Assembly: GCA_029573925.1 (NCBI GenBank)
Contig: JAKQBV010000151.1
Coordinates: forward strand, 1 to 6,626
Direction of reading: 5' to 3'
Origin: a bacterium
GTDB taxonomy: Bacteria > UBP15 > UBA6099
Length of the DNA: 6,626 bases
Part shown: positions 6,065 to 6,626 of the stretch, in pieces
How positions within the stretch are numbered: position 1 is the stretch's first letter
How the letters are laid out: every line of letters begins with the position of its first letter
Program-made: the position numbers and the translations under genes
The notes under the pieces: model-generated
What the model was told of the DNA's origin: nothing
The model's database searches: none
Seen by the model: only the letters and a program-made list of their open reading frames with translations

Positions 6065-6433
6065 TTAATCGGCCTGTTCGACATCCATGAAGGTGATGAC
6101 AGCCATCGGAGCGCCGTCTCCCCTGCGCGGGGGCAACTTCACTATGCTGAAACAACCGCCTTTTCTGTCCGCGTACTTGGGCGCGTATTCTTCGAAGATT
6201 TTTTTGAAGGCGATCTTGTCGTTTATCGTCCTTCTAACGCTTTTCTTCGCGGCCAGATCGTTCTGTTTTGCGGTGGTGAGCGTCTTCTCGGCGATGCGCA
6301 TGGTGGCGCGCGCCTTCGGCTCGGTGGTGATGAGCTTTCCGTGCAGGAACAGCGTGGTCACCTGATTCTTCAGCATGGCCATCCGATGGTCGGTGGTGCG
6401 TCCGAGTTTCGCAATATTTCTTCCGTGTTTCAT
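6065..6433 (-). CDS. rplQ: 50S ribosomal protein L17
   Basis: L17 is a structural protein of the large ribosomal subunit. The 122-residue sequence has the family start MKHGRNIAKLGRTTDHRMAM, the LFLHGKLITTEPKA segment (29-42) and the basic middle, and ends with the common PMAVITFMDV strand. Its length fits the short bacterial form. GGAG (6443-6446) lies 9 nt before the ATG. It starts 49 nt after the rpoA stop, the standard end of the alpha ribosomal operon, so it is almost surely transcribed with rpoA. No clear terminator is visible between it and truA. Confidence 0.98.
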   Translation of the reverse strand: MKHGRNIAKLGRTTDHRMAMLKNQVTTLFLHGKLITTEPKARATMRIAEKTLTTAKQNDLAAKKSVRRTINDKIAFKKIFEEYAPKYADRKGGCFSIVKLPPRRGDGAPMAVITFMDVEQAD

Positions 6434-6482
6434 GTCATTAAGCTCCGTTGTGATTCCTTTTCAGCGCGGTTTCGGCGCCGTT

Positions 6483-6626
6483 TCAAATCAACTCGTCGGG
6501 CGCAAGATCAAGGCCCATTTGTATCAGCTTCGCTTTAATTTCCTTAAGCGACTTCTCGCCGAAATTCCTTAGTCCGCGCAGCCTTGTCTCCGACCATGTG
6601 ATGAGTTCCTCCACGGTCAGGATGTT
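6483..6626 (-). CDS. rpoA: RNA polymerase alpha subunit, C-terminal end (partial)
   Basis: The last 47 codons and the TGA stop are present; the rest lies beyond the right edge. The translation begins NILTVEELITWSETRLRGL and ends in MGLDLAPDELI. This is the second half of the alpha C-terminal domain, which contacts UP elements and activators. The RNFGEKSLKEIK segment is its helix-hairpin-helix; the Gly, Lys, Ser and Glu that match Gly296, Lys298, Ser299 and Glu302 of the Escherichia coli protein are kept. The frame is too short for routine gene calling but the match and the adjacent rplQ make it secure. Confidence 0.96.
   Translation of the reverse strand, partial: NILTVEELITWSETRLRGLRNFGEKSLKEIKAKLIQMGLDLAPDELI

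Overview
The window holds ordinary chromosomal genes of a bacterium plus one insertion sequence. Every gene I can support lies on the minus strand, so the natural reading direction is from the right edge to the left. A rpoA-rplQ pair followed by truA, a Sec-exported TPR protein and near-consensus sigma-70-type promoters point to a Gram-negative-like, non-model bacterium. A deltaproteobacterial or related candidate-phylum origin would fit the RpoA tail and the IS1380-type transposase, but this is only an impression and the phylum cannot be fixed from here.

Right part (about 5226-6626): the last 47 residues of the RNA polymerase alpha subunit (rpoA), then ribosomal protein L17 (rplQ), then tRNA pseudouridine synthase TruA. 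This is the usual end of the alpha ribosomal operon with truA attached. An 86-nt gap without a clear terminator separates rplQ from truA.

Middle part (about 2177-5225): a TTGTCA-N17-TATAAT promoter just after truA starts a separate unit. It encodes an exported protein built almost wholly of tetratricopeptide repeats, with an unusual regularly spaced tryptophan. That gene ends in a strong intrinsic terminator with a large loop. Only 41 nt further on starts an MgtE-like Mg2+ channel homologue with a complete N-domain/CBS/membrane layout. Its pore signature residues are largely substituted, and it has no visible promoter of its own.

Left part (1-2176): a tRNA-Ala(TGC) gene with its own TTGACA-N17-TATCAT promoter, then an intact IS1380-type transposase gene inside an insertion sequence. 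I place the element provisionally at about 137-1887 from a 13-bp imperfect inverted repeat. The 377 nt left of the transposase carry no convincing gene but hold several short repeats and a hairpin.

I did not find a clear new multi-gene system. The points most worth following are the substituted MgtE pore, the terminator placed directly before that gene, the Trp-periodic TPR protein, and the short repeats at the IS left end.
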